Positions 29,946-46,868 of a stretch of 64,000 nt of DNA are shown one piece after another. The DNA lies in contig NC_021677.1 in NCBI RefSeq assembly GCF_000247815.1, forward strand, positions 64,326,541 through 64,390,540, read 5' to 3'. The notes beneath the pieces were generated by a model. That model worked only from the letters and a program-made list of their open reading frames with translations. It ran no database searches and was not told the DNA's origin. The DNA comes from Ficedula albicollis (Eukaryota > Chordata > Aves > Passeriformes > Muscicapidae). Position 1 is the stretch's first letter, and the number at the start of each line of letters is the position of its first letter. The position numbers and the translations under genes are program-made.

Positions 29946-30948
29946 CTCAGGGGTCCCTCCTGTCCCTCAGCCACCCCAGCACCAGGAAAGGCACAGACCA
30001 GGGTTTCCATGTGTGCCATTAAGGTGGAAATCGGATTTTTCAGGACAAACACAACAATTAGATCAGAATAACTTCCCTAAGTGAAGCACACCGCATTACT
30101 CAGTGATTAAAGGCAATAAAAGGAATAAAAGTTAACAAATTGTGTCATACCTGGAGAGGTGACAGTCCTCTACAGGGGACTTCTCATCTCTTTTTTTCCT
30201 CCCAGTCTTTCCCAGTAACACTTGCCACTGAACATCATTAACACCAGAACTGCAGAAGTTCCCTCCCGGCCCTACCCAATGCACAAATGTGAAATAATTC
30301 CGAGCCTCCACTCGTGCAAGTCCTCTGCGAGCACAGTGAGCCCAGCAGATTTGGGGTGGCCCTGGGAGCTGAGCCCTGCCCTGTGCTGTGCCAGGAGCCA
30401 CCTGCACAGCCCCTGCTTGGAGCAGAGCCCGGGCCCACGTGGGCACGGCAGTACCTGCAATAACTCTGCTAAATGAGCCTCAGGGTGCTGAATCCAACCG
30501 TGGTTGGATGTATTTTAAGCACTCCAAAATCCCTTTAAAGCACTGGATCTAATCAGGATCTTCCCAGGGCACGCCAGGTGAAGGGCCTGAGCAGCTCTCA
30601 GCAAGGACCTGCTCAGCAGTTCTGCCAGGGCTGGGATTTAGCTCAGCTTTGGCGTGAGGCAGCGTAAGCAAAAGTGCTTTTCTGAGCAGCTGCAGGCAAA
30701 ATACTTCAGAGACCATCAGGGACAATATTTCAACTGGACCCAAATTCCCAGAAGCATCCTTCCTCGCACAGATCTGCCTGGATTTAGGTTTTTCCACGGA
30801 ACAGGGAACACTTCCTTTCCCAAGGACCCGCTCCAAAACACCTCTGTGTTCTTGCATCCCTGGGAATGTATCTTTTATGGGAAGTTCCATGTTCTTTTTA
30901 TGTAACCATGTTCCCGTGTCTTGGGCTGGATCTTTGGTGCAGGGTACG
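29946..30948. other. Unique non-coding DNA
   Basis: No supported exon and no repeat family. AATAAAAGG motifs near 30115 are not linked to any transcript evidence. Confidence 0.5.
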
Positions 30949-31555
<607 letters not shown>

Positions 31556-32609
31556 ATTTATCCCCTGGTATTCTCAGGTTCTGGGAAGTGAATTCTCTTC
31601 CAGCTTTGAGATGCTGCCCACACTGGGTGAATTCCCAGTTTCTCACCCCTGTTGGCTGCAGGAGCTGCAGGGACACAGGGACAGCAGAGAGAGCCCTGCC
31701 TGCCCCTCTCAGGCACGGCTGCCGAGTTCTGCAGTGATCCATGCAGACACCGAGCGAGGTGCCAGCGGGAGCAGCAGCCCCTCATGCCATCAATAAACGC
31801 AGCCACATCCCCCAGGAAAACGCCACTGCCAGCCTGTCCTGGAGGGTGTGTGACAGGGACACGAGCAGGGACAGCCACAGCACTCACCTCCGGGAGGTGA
31901 CACCGGCTGCTCCGGAGGTGACACCGGCTGCCCCGGAGGTGACACCGGCTGCTCGCTGCCATTCACATGCAAAGATGCCGCTTGTCCCCTCCTGGTTTTT
32001 GGTTTCCAGGGTGAGGAGCCCGTTCAGCCCCATCCGGGCGTTGTTTCACTGCTGCTCCACGGCTCTCCCAAAGCAGCACAGATTGACTGCGAGGCAGCAG
32101 GTATTTATTAAGTTTGAGATGGAGTCCAGGGACCCAGCTGGAAAAAGACCAAAAACCCCACTAGTAGGAATATTTCTGCCATTCAGTGCAAACAGTGCTT
32201 TGCTCTGAATGTCCTGGTTCACTCTGCTCTCAGAGCAATGGCTCGAACCCAGACTCTTCATGTTTGGTGTGGATCTCATGTTTGAGTTCACTTTCCATTC
32301 CCCTGTCCAAGGAAGCTGTCCAAGTTCCTCAGAGATGCTTTTGCTGTGTTTGGGTGAGAATTCTACTCTGTAAAATCTCCCTGGCTGTGTTTCCTCACTG
32401 TTAAAAGTTTGATGTGGAAAACAAAAGCAAGATAAGAGCTCAAGAGGGAACAGGGCTGGCAGAAAAGTGCATCCCTGGTCCCAAGGAGAGGCAGAGACGG
32501 TGTCAGTGCAGGAGATTTCGGGGCTGTGGGTGAGCAGGGCACAGCCTGGACACCAGCAGCTCTCAGGCACTCGGGATGTGTTCGGGAGCTCTCCTGGGTC
32601 AGAGACTTC
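31556..32609. other. Unique DNA with a 21-bp x3 repeat
   Basis: At 31894-31957 the unit GGAGGTGACACCGGCTGCTC occurs three times. On the minus strand these read QPVSPPG-type heptapeptides running into a donor (GGAG/GTGAGTG at 31891), but no ATG or acceptor supports a gene. The remainder is unique. Confidence 0.55.
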
Positions 32610-32795
32610 CTAAAGTACTCTGTGCTCTGCCAGTGAAGAAACTCCCCAAATTCCCCCCTGAGCCTCCCCTGGCCCAGCCTGAGCCATTCCCTCTCCTCCT
32701 GTCCCTGTCCCCTCCTGGCAGGGAGTTGTGCAGAGCCACAAGGGCCCCTGAGCCTCCTTTTCCCAGAGTCCTGGCACTGCCCGTTCTTGCCTGAC
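32610..32795 (-). mobile_element. CR1 fragment
   Basis: In reverse complement it reads AGGCTCAGGGGCCCTTGTGG, CTCTGCACAACTCCCTGCC and AGGAGGGGACAGGGACAGG, then GGGAATGGCTCAGG: an upstream part of the CR1 3' region, as in the copy at 39850. Confidence 0.75.
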
Positions 32796-33145
32796 CCTGG
32801 CTTTAGTGAGCCCAGAAGGGGCTGAGGGACATCTGAGCCCTCTCGTGTGTCCCCAGTCACAGACTGAGGGGACAGCAGTGTCTGTGGAGAGCAGCCAATC
32901 GACTGCTGTGACACCCGGGACTGCAGAGCGCTCCGAACTCACCCAGCTGAGCTGTGCCTTCTCCCTGAGCAGCTGTGTAATTATGACAAGTGTACCCAGA
33001 CACAGACTGGAAAATTGAACATCCCCAGCAAAGATGTCAGACTTGTCATTTAGTCTCACGTTAACCCACACTCCTGGGCTCTTTTCCATCTCCCTGTTTT
33101 CATTCCCAGCCTCAGGCACAGCCTGGCTCTTCAGCTGCTGGGCTC
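32796..33145. other. Unique non-coding DNA
   Basis: No gene or repeat family is recognised. Confidence 0.5.
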
Positions 33146-33290
33146 ACACGTGGCACAGGGTGCCCAGAGCAGCTGTGGCTGCCCCTGGATCCCTGCAGTG
33201 CCCAGGGCCAGGTTGGACATTGGAGCACCTGGGACAGTGGGAGGTGGCACTGAGGTGACACTGGGTGGGATTTCAGGTCCCTCCCACCAT
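33146..33290 (+). mobile_element. CR1 3' fragment
   Basis: GCCCAGAGCAGCTGTGGCTG, CCCCTGGATCCCTGCAG, CCAGGTTGGACATTGG and GGGACAGTGGGAGG follow CR1 in the plus direction. The end is degraded and has no tail. Confidence 0.8.
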
Positions 33291-33462
33291 GGCAGGGCCC
33301 ATGTTCAGCTCTGGCAGGCGGGGCTGATGCTGCGGGGTCCTGTGCCCTGTCCTGCTGTCCCCAGGATCCTCCTGGTGCCCAGGGATCCCCGAGGGTCACA
33401 GAGCACCCCGGGCCACCCTGTGGGAGTCCAGGTGATCCCCTGGCTTCCCTGGATGCTTCCAG

Positions 33463-34003
<541 letters not shown>

Positions 34004-34027
34004 GAATTACAAGTCACAAAAAATAAG

Positions 34028-34476
34028 TAGAGTGTAAATTAGATTATTAGAAGGTAGAAAAGTGAATTTATAGTATTGTTTATAATAAGAAGTTTAGAGC
34101 TAAGATGGAGGACTTTGGGCGTGGTATGTCTTTTCTTCTTGTCATCCATTTTCTGAGCCAGGATGGCACTTTTGGATTGGTGTGAGGGAAACTGGACAGG
34201 GCAATGTAAGGGTCATGCATTGGAAAGTAATTGTAAACATTAGGTACGTAATTTATAGTATGAAAGATAAGTCCTGCCCAAGGGCAGTCAGTGTGTGCCT
34301 TGAGCAGCGTGCTCACAGACCTCTGTAACTCAGAGAAAGAATTCCTTAGATAAGAAAGAACAAACAACCCTGGAAACCTCAGAAACAGCTTCTGCCTTTC
34401 CTTCAGGGCTGGGGCTGGGAAGAACAGGGACTCTAAACCACCAAGTGTCCTGCCGAGAGGGAGCTCAGGCATAGAG
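34028..34476 (+). mobile_element. Solo LTR with 5-bp target-site duplication
   Basis: A 439-bp segment (34033-34471) begins TGTAAATTAGATTATTAG and ends GAGCTCAGGCA, and is flanked on both sides by TAGAG (34028-34032 and 34472-34476). TG...CA ends plus a 5-bp duplication are the hallmark of retroviral integration, and 5 bp fits class I or class III (ERVL-like) elements. Phrases such as TGTGCTCACAGACC and GGAAACCTCAGAAACAGC resemble passerine LTRs as I remember them. No internal retroviral region remains, so this is a solo LTR from recombination. Confidence 0.65.
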
Positions 34477-35517
34477 ACCCCACAGGCAGCGACAGCCGGG
34501 CAGGGCGGGCACAGGACAGAAGGCACAGGACAGAGTGTGTGACACTGGGGCTGTCCCTGCCCTGAACCATCCCCGTGCACACGGAGATGTTATTTCCCAA
34601 CCTGCCTCTCTTGTTTCCCCAGTACCTCTTCACAGGTGAGGTCAGATAAATTTTTAGTATATTTGATGTGGGAAACTCTCTGTAAACACGCTTTGAGTAT
34701 CTGCAAAATGAATAAGCAGCAACTTTAGCTTTGCTTTAGGGAGCTGTGGTAATGCATTTTGAATTGCTGGTGTTCTGGCACGCAGAGAGTGATTTGCCAG
34801 GGAGGGAGGCACAGCTTGGCAAAGGTCAGCAGGCAGCAGATGTTGTGCCCAGCAGGCTCAGCTCTCCTTGCCCAGCTGGGGCTGTTTGCTGTGCAGGTTT
34901 CCCCTGCCCTGCCTGCTTTGGTTTGGAGCTGGCTGTGCTCCCAGCACTGCTCACACCCTCAGGGGCTCTGCCCCTGCCCAGCGGGGCTCTGGCCCCAGTG
35001 CCTGCAGTGGCCACTCTTTAACAGGTCCCACTCTCTGGGGTGGCCACAAAGGCGAGCTGGTGCCTCTGGCTGAGCACACCAACGCGTGTCTGCACCCTGC
35101 TGCTGCCGGGGCTCGGCAGGGAGGCACCACAGCAGCTTCGGAAAGCGCCAGGAGAGCCAGAAATAACCAGCCAGGGATGCTGCTGGGGGCTGGGATCCTC
35201 TCAGCAGCAGCTCCTCCTCCCTGCTCAGGGCTGGGGAGAGAAAACCGCTTTTGTTGAGGCAGAGGCTTATGTCAGCCAAAGTGCAGCCAGAAAAAGGAGC
35301 ATTTTGCTTTTCCATCACATACTGCTGGCCCTGCTTTTAGATCCAAAATGAGGCAGCCTAATTGGTCATTTATCCCTCTAGCTTTTGATTTCTCTCCTGA
35401 GAGGACTGCATAAACTGTTTGCTGTGCTATAAGAAATTGCTCTAAGAGGATGACAGAGCTCTGGATAAGCAATTCCTGCTCCAGTTGCACCATGCTCACT
35501 TTGACAAGGCAGCAGAG
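34477..35517. other. Unique non-coding DNA
   Basis: No supported exon. A donor-like CACAG/GTGAGG at 34635 has no matching upstream exon. Confidence 0.5.
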
Positions 35518-35581
35518 AGGCTGTGGGTGCTGCCAGGGTGTGGATCCTGGGCAATGTGTGGGTGCTGCCAGGGTGTGGGTG
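35518..35581. repeat. Minisatellite edge of a gap
   Basis: GTGGGTGCTGCCAGGGTGTGG occurs twice (near 35523 and 35559) and runs into the N gap, so the gap is probably an unresolved array. Confidence 0.8.
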
Positions 35582-36429
35582 NNNNNNNNNNNNNNNNNNN
35601 NNNNNNNNNNNNNNNNNNNNNNNNNNNNNNNNNNNNNNNNNNNNNNNNNNNNNNNNNNNNNNNNNNNNNNNNNNNNNNNNNNNNNNNNNNNNNNNNNNNN
35701 NNNNNNNNNNNNNNNNNNNNNNNNNNNNNNNNNNNNNNNNNNNNNNNNNNNNNNNNNNNNNNNNNNNNNNNNNNNNNNNNNNNNNNNNNNNNNNNNNNNN
35801 NNNNNNNNNNNNNNNNNNNNNNNNNNNNNNNNNNNNNNNNNNNNNNNNNNNNNNNNNNNNNNNNNNNNNNNNNNNNNNNNNNNNNNNNNNNNNNNNNNNN
35901 NNNNNNNNNNNNNNNNNNNNNNNNNNNNNNNNNNNNNNNNNNNNNNNNNNNNNNNNNNNNNNNNNNNNNNNNNNNNNNNNNNNNNNNNNNNNNNNNNNNN
36001 NNNNNNNNNNNNNNNNNNNNNNNNNNNNNNNNNNNNNNNNNNNNNNNNNNNNNNNNNNNNNNNNNNNNNNNNNNNNNNNNNNNNNNNNNNNNNNNNNNNN
36101 NNNNNNNNNNNNNNNNNNNNNNNNNNNNNNNNNNNNNNNNNNNNNNNNNNNNNNNNNNNNNNNNNNNNNNNNNNNNNNNNNNNNNNNNNNNNNNNNNNNN
36201 NNNNNNNNNNNNNNNNNNNNNNNNNNNNNNNNNNNNNNNNNNNNNNNNNNNNNNNNNNNNNNNNNNNNNNNNNNNNNNNNNNNNNNNNNNNNNNNNNNNN
36301 NNNNNNNNNNNNNNNNNNNNNNNNNNNNNNNNNNNNNNNNNNNNNNNNNNNNNNNNNNNNNNNNNNNNNNNNNNNNNNNNNNNNNNNNNNNNNNNNNNNN
36401 NNNNNNNNNNNNNNNNNNNNNNNNNNNNN
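35582..36429. other. Assembly gap (848 N)
   Basis: Unknown bases beside a minisatellite. Confidence 1.
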
Positions 36430-36529
36430 GAAGGGTTTGGATCTTGCCAGAATGTTTTCACCTTGATTTGTGATGTCAACTTCATCACAGACATGAAACC
36501 AGCTTGGAGTGCAGCTTAATTTGAGCTCC

Positions 36530-36875
36530 AGTCACAGAATTCCAGAATGGTTTGGGTCAGAGGGACCTCAAATCCCCTCCAGTGCCCCCCTGCCATGGCA
36601 GGGACACCTCCCACTGTCCCAGCTGCTCCAGCCCCAGTGTCCAGCCTGGCCTTGGGCACTGCCAGGGATCCAGGGGCAGCCACAGCTGCTCTGGCAATTC
36701 CAGCCCAGCCAGGAATTCCCAATTCCCAACATCCCACCCATCCCTGCCCTCTGGCAGTGAAACCCTTCCCTGTGTCCTGTCCCTCCTTGCCCTTGTCCCC
36801 AGCCCCTCTCCAGGCTCTGACAGGGGCTCTGAGCCCTCCTGGAGTTGATGCTCTCCAGACTCTGAATGCCAAACC
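36530..36875 (-). mobile_element. CR1 3' region, well preserved
   Basis: From CACAGAATTCCAGAATGG and TTTGGGTCAGAGGGACC through CTGCCATGGCAGGGACACC, GGCAGCCACAGCTGCTCTGG and CATCCCACCCATCCCTGCC to CTCTGACAGGGGCTCTGAGC. About 345 bp of continuous CR1, 3' end on the left, usable as the reference for other copies in this window. Confidence 0.92.
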
Positions 36876-37626
<751 letters not shown>

Positions 37627-37629
37627 CAG

Positions 37630-37683
37630 GAGGCAGATGATGAGCACAGCACCAAGGAGGAGCTGCCTTCCCCTCAGCCCTGA
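37630..37683 (+). CDS. Candidate terminal coding exon, unknown gene
   Basis: After CCCGCAG an open frame of 17 codons in phase 0 reads EADDEHSTKEELPSPQP and stops at TGA 37681-37683. The acidic, serine- and proline-containing tail is typical of protein C-termini. A poly(A) signal AATAAA lies about 200 bp downstream at 37881-37886. The acceptor directly abuts the C-run, so its true pyrimidine tract cannot be checked. No family is recognised. Confidence 0.38.
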   Translation, partial: EADDEHSTKEELPSPQP

Positions 37684-37900
37684 ATTAGAACTTCCCTGGC
37701 CTGACCAGATGGGTCCTTGTGGTCTCAGAGGTCCCAGGGAAACCACGGTGCCCTGGGTGACCCCTCCAGAGCTCCAGTCCCCTTTGCTGCTGGGAAATTA
37801 GAAAGTTTCAGCACCTGAAATGTTTATTCTTTATGGAATTTAAGTTATTTTGAAATAATTTTTGTTCATTGAGAGGAAAAAATAAATAGTTGCACACAGA
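37684..37900 (+). other. Possible 3' UTR with poly(A) signal
   Basis: Unique sequence ending in GAAAAAATAAATAGTTG with AATAAA at 37881-37886. It is called only because it follows the candidate terminal exon. Confidence 0.3.
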
Positions 37901-38202
37901 AATTCCTTTTGGCTAAAACGGGAAGATTGGTTTCCTCTACGGCTTTTGGAAGCTGTGGGTTTTTTCAGGAATTTCAACTTCCTGAAAATTTGATTTTTGT
38001 CTGAAAATGAGGATTGCCAGCAGTAGGTGATGGAAGATCCAAGAATAGCTCCTGATTCCAGTTTCTTGGGGCTCCATTCACCCTCTGAGCCCCAGCCCAA
38101 ACCTTTTCTGCACTGAACTGACACAGAGCCCTTGGACTTCACTGGTGCCTTTCCTGCTGAGGACAAGGCAGACCCTGGGCACTGCCAACCCATAATCCAT
38201 TA
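37901..38202. other. Unique non-coding DNA
   Basis: No gene or repeat is recognised before the CATC array. Confidence 0.5.
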
Positions 38203-39296
38203 CATCCATCCATCCATCATCCATCATCCATCCATCATCCATCATCCATCCATCCATCATCCATCATCCATCCATCATCCATCATCCATCCATCCATCAT
38301 CCATCATCCATCCATCATCCATCATCCATCCATCCATCATCCATCATCCATCCATCATCCATCATCCATCCATCCATCATCCATCATCCATCCATCATCC
38401 ATCATCCATCCATCCATCATCCATCATCCATCCATCATCCATCATCCATCCATCCATCATCCATCATCCATCCATCATCCATCATCCATCCATCCATCAT
38501 CCATCATCCATCCATCATCCATCATCCATCCATCCATCATCCATCATCCATCCATCATCCATCATCCATCCATCCATCATCCATCATCCATCCATCATCC
38601 ATCATCCATCCATCCATCATCCATCATCCATCCATCATCCATCATCCATCCATCCATCATCCATCATCCATCCATCATCCATCATCCATCCATCCATCAT
38701 CCATCATCCATCCATCATCCATCATCCATCCATCCATCATCCATCATCCATCCATCATCCATCATCCATCCATCCATCATCCATCATCCATCCATCATCC
38801 ATCATCCATCCATCCATCATCCATCATCCATCCATCATCCATCATCCATCCATCCATCATCCATCATCCATCCATCATCCATCATCCATCCATCCATCAT
38901 CCATCATCCATCCATCATCCATCATCCATCCATCCATCATCCATCATCCATCCATCATCCATCATCCATCCATCCATCATCCATCATCCATCCATCATCC
39001 ATCATCCATCCATCCATCATCCATCATCCATCCATCATCCATCATCCATCCATCCATCATCCATCATCCATCCATCATCCATCATCCATCCATCCATCAT
39101 CCATCATCCATCCATCATCCATCATCCATCCATCCATCATCCATCATCCATCCATCATCCATCATCCATCCATCCATCATCCATCATCCATCCATCATCC
39201 ATCATCCATCCATCCATCATCCATCCATCATCCATCCATCCATCATCCATCCATCCATCCATCCATCCATCCATCCATCCATCCATCCATCCATCC
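38203..39296. repeat. CATC/CAT satellite with 40-bp higher-order unit
   Basis: Built only from CCAT and CAT blocks. From 38221 to 39220 exactly 25 identical copies of a 40-bp unit occur, each made of blocks 4-3-4-4-3-4-3-4-4-4-3. The left edge and the last 76 bp (pure CCAT) are outside the higher-order phase. The whole array is open in a forward frame as His-Pro-Ser-Ile repeats and is not a gene. Confidence 0.98.
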
Positions 39297-39354
39297 GGCT
39301 CCTGCCTGGCTCTGCCCTTTGTGCCTTGAATCCAGTGTCACTTCTGGGCTCCTT

Positions 39355-43684
<4,330 letters not shown>

Positions 43685-43745
43685 AATGAATAAGAGAATC
43701 TTCTGGTTGGAAGGGATCCACAAGGATCACTGAGCCCAGCTCCAG
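43685..43745 (-). mobile_element. Short CR1 3' fragment
   Basis: GGTTGGAAGGGATCCACAAG and GATCACTGAGCCCAGCTCC match the extreme 3' part of an older CR1 subfamily in reverse complement. Confidence 0.5.
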
Positions 43746-44144
43746 TATCAAAATAGGTTTTATCAGTATAATTCCTCCGATCAATAAAGTAGGATCGGAG
43801 CTCCTTTTGCATATATACAAGTATAAAAAATTCACAGATGTATGGATTTTGTGGAAACTTAAGAAATGTACGGTTTAGTTTGTGATTTGGAAAGAAACAA
43901 ATGTTCTAAATGTGGGGAATTTCTGTGGGAAAAAAACCCACTGAGTTTCCAAAGGTTTATTCTGTAGACATGGGGAGATTTTGATGGCATATTTCCTATC
44001 GCTCAGTGTTGCTGTTCACATCATCTGGGTGCACATTTTAATAACTTGGACACCAGGGAAGGGCAGATTCTCCATCCCTGGGCTGTCTCAGGCCAGCAGC
44101 AGAATGAAACTGGGGCAAACATGGGACATTTGTACTTGGAATGT
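43746..44144. other. AT-rich unique DNA
   Basis: No gene or repeat family is recognised. Confidence 0.5.
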
Positions 44145-44482
44145 GGGGGTGCTCACCTGGGGAGAAGGGTCCAGGGAGAGCTCAGAGCCCCTGCCAGGGC
44201 CTGAAGGGCTCCAGGAGAGCTGGAGAGGGGCTGGGGACAGGGATGGAGGGACAGGACACAGGGAATGGGACACTGCCAGAGGGCAGGGATGGGTGGGATG
44301 CTGGGAATTGGGAATTCCCCCCCCCCCCCCCCCCCCCCCCCCAGCCACAGCTGCCCCTGGATCCCTGGCAGTGCCCAAGGCCAGGCTGGACGCTGGGACA
44401 GTGGGAGGTGTCCCTGCCATGGGAGGGGTGGCTCTGGGGGGGATTTCAGGTCCCTTTAACTCAAACCAGTCTGTGACTCTGT
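44145..44482 (+). mobile_element. CR1 3' region with a 26-base C-run
   Basis: GTCCAGGGAGAGCTCAGAGC, CTCCAGGAGAGCTGGAGAGG, GGACAGGACACAGGGAATGG, AGGGCAGGGATGGGTGGG, then GCCAAGGCCAGGCTGG, GACAGTGGGAGGTGTCCCTG and TCAAACCAGTCTGTGACTCTG. Nearly complete CR1 3' region in the plus direction; the C-run at 44317-44342 replaces a stretch present in the copy at 36700. Confidence 0.92.
44317..44342. other. 26-base C homopolymer, probable artefact
   Basis: Between GGGAATT and AGCCACAGCTGCCCC. The CR1 copies at 36530 and 15912 (read in reverse) have ordinary sequence here, so C has replaced real bases. Confidence 0.8.
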
Positions 44483-44849
44483 GTTTGTACCATGGGGGTA
44501 ACAGGATCTTCCTTTCCTTTGTAAAGATTTCTGGGCACAATTTCCTGATGAAGCAGAGGAACCCCTGCTGTCCCTCCTGTGGGATGGGCTGGGCTGCTCC
44601 TGAGGCTGCAGCTGCTGCTCTCCTGCCAGCCAGGGCACTGCTCAGGGAGAGCAAATCGCTCCCAGGGACAGAAATCCATCCCTGGTTAAACCTCGGCTCT
44701 CTCTCCCTCCCTCCCTGTGCCTGCTGTGGCACTGTCCCGGCTTTTGGGGAAGAGCCAGAAGTGGCTGGGGGAGCCCCAAAGCCCTCTCTTTCCCACCAGC
44801 TTTCTCTCCATGGCTGAAGTCTCCTCCAAACCAGGTCATGGCCTGGCTG
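44483..44849. other. Unique non-coding DNA
   Basis: No gene or repeat family is recognised. Confidence 0.5.
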
Positions 44850-45540
44850 CTGCCACCTTCCCAGGCAGGCCAGGGGGAAATGGCCTCAGGTGCCACCAGA
44901 GGAGGTTGGTTGGACGTCAGGGAGTGTTTCCCCATGGAATTGGTTGTCAGGCACGGGGAGGGGCTGCAGGGAGGTGCAGGAGTGCCCACCCCGGAGTGTT
45001 GGGAAGGATGAATCAGGAAAACCTTATAAATATGATTGCCTAGCAAAAGATTTTGAGAATATGGAAACCATAAGCGAGATTGAAATGAAATCTTTGAGAT
45101 ACCAAACCTTAGTTACTAAATAACAAGAAGACAATAGGTTGGTTGGCTGAAAGTAATCCTTTCTTGACAGAACAAGGGTCCAAAGGGCAGAGAAGACCCT
45201 CCTAGCTTGGCAGAAGGGCTCCAAAGAGTGGTTTTTAGGGTTTAAAGTACAACACATGATGGTAGTGTAATGATTCTTGTAGGCTGTGTGTAAATGCTAT
45301 AGGATTTGTATCTTGTATTAGATTGGTTAGTGGAAATTAGAATATTCAACATAGAAGGAGATTTATTGTATTGTAAATGGGAAAATCACTCTCTTACTTT
45401 GCTCTCTTACCTCTCTGGGGCTGTCCCAGGATCAGGTGGAGCAGCTCTGGTCTGGGTTAGAGCACAGGGGGTTTGGGTCACAGGTGGCACTCGATGGTCC
45501 TGGGGGACTTTTCCAACCCAGAGCTTTCTGTGGCTCCCTG
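44850..45540 (+). mobile_element. CR1 copy split by an LTR-like insert
   Basis: 44860-45015 has GGAAATGGCCTCAGGTGCC, AGAGGAGGTTGGTTGGACG and TTGTCAGGCACGGGGAGG, an upstream part of CR1. 45455-45535 has GGGTCACAGGTGGCACTCG, ATGGTCCTGGGGGACTTTTC and CAACCCAGAGCTTTCTGTGG, its 3' end. About 400 bp of AT-rich foreign sequence lies between. Confidence 0.68.
45020..45425 (+). mobile_element. Probable ERV/LTR-derived insert inside CR1
   Basis: AT-rich block (GATTGCCTAGCAAAAG, AAACCATAAGCGAGATTG, ATTCAACATAGAAGG) resembling passerine ERVL-type LTR sequence as I remember it, and sharp in composition against the GC-rich CR1 on both sides. I could not fix the ends or a target-site duplication. Confidence 0.45.
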
Positions 45541-46655
45541 GCCACGAGCACAGCCCGGGCTCAGGGCTGGAGGGGCCGTGCCAGCAGGATCCCAGGCAGC
45601 AGCACGGGGGGAGGATGCAGCCCCACGGAGTCACCAAGCCCAGACTGCCACGCTCCATCCGGCCCCGAGAGCAGGAGCAGATGGTGTGTGCTGTGGAACA
45701 GCATGTTGGAAAATACGTCTGGGAAATAATGAGTGTCAGAAATAAATCTCTTTACGCTGGGGCCGTGGGATTGGTTATGTAAAATCCCGAGCAGCAGTGG
45801 CTGCCACAAGTGCTACACTTCTGGGGATGGGGTTCGGGTTTTGGTGTTTCGCAGACCAGAACGGGTCAGAAGGGACAGCAGTGCTCACCCGGGCAGGGAC
45901 ACTTCCCTTTGGCTATTGGCAATGCCCAGGAGTGATCAGAGTGGGAGGTGACAGTGACAGTCGTGGGAGGTGCCACAGCTGCAGGTGTTGAGGGCTGGGC
46001 TTGGTTTGGGTTTTTAGAGACAAAATTTGATGGGCAACCCCTGGACCTTGATCCTGGTCCTTTTTGGGGGTGAGTAATGATCTCTAACGAGATCAGACCA
46101 TGGCCTGAGCACTCTGATCTCATCTGCCCCACTCCAAGCAGAGAGGACACCCAGACATCCCTTCCAGCCAAAACTGTTCTTAATTCCCACTAAAACTTGA
46201 CTGAAAATGTGAATTTGTTAAACTCGGTAATCCACTCATTTTCAAATAATTTTTGTCTGTTCATCCATATCAACCTATTTTAATAATGATCTTGTTTGCT
46301 TTGGAAGTTTGCAGTAGAACTAGAGAGGGTTTTTTCATTACTTGTGTTATCTAAAAAACTTTGGTTTTTTGAGGAGCAAGGATGTGCTCTGGCTGTGTTG
46401 GCTCCACAGTTATCAATGCACAGCTGAAGATCACGAGATTTTCCTGTGAAATCCCTGAACATCCTTTGAATCTTGTGTTTCCAGCCTGTCCCAGGAATCC
46501 CTGCTCAGTTTGGTTTGCCATGGTGAAGGTCCTGCACACCAGGCTGGGTTCTGGCAGAAATGCTGAACCAGGCACTCGTCTGGGGGAAAGTCTCTGCAGT
46601 TTCCAACACTCGGGTCCCTGGGGCTGGGAGCTGCAGGAGAGGACAAATGGCCTCT
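45541..46655. other. Unique non-coding DNA
   Basis: GC-rich, then AT-rich from 46190 to 46380. No supported exon. Confidence 0.5.
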
Positions 46656-46868
46656 GGGAGGAGGATTGCAGGATACTGGAATTCTTCCCTGGGAGGGTGG
46701 GGGGAGCTGGGCTGGGATTGCCAGAGCAGCTGTGGCTGCCCCTGGATCCCTGGCAGTGCCCAAGGCCAGGCTGGACACTGGGGCTGGAGCACCTGGGACA
46801 GTGGGAGGTGTCCCTGCCGAGGCAGGGCTGGGAGTGAGATGGGATTTAAATCCCTTTTAACCCAAACC
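46656..46868 (+). mobile_element. CR1 3' region ending in the expanded tail
   Basis: AGAGCAGCTGTGGCTGCCCC, GCCAAGGCCAGGCTGGACAC, GGGACAGTGGGAGGTGTCCC and TTTTAACCCAAACC lead directly into the 8-bp tail. It is the only CR1 here whose 3' terminus is fully preserved. Confidence 0.95.
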
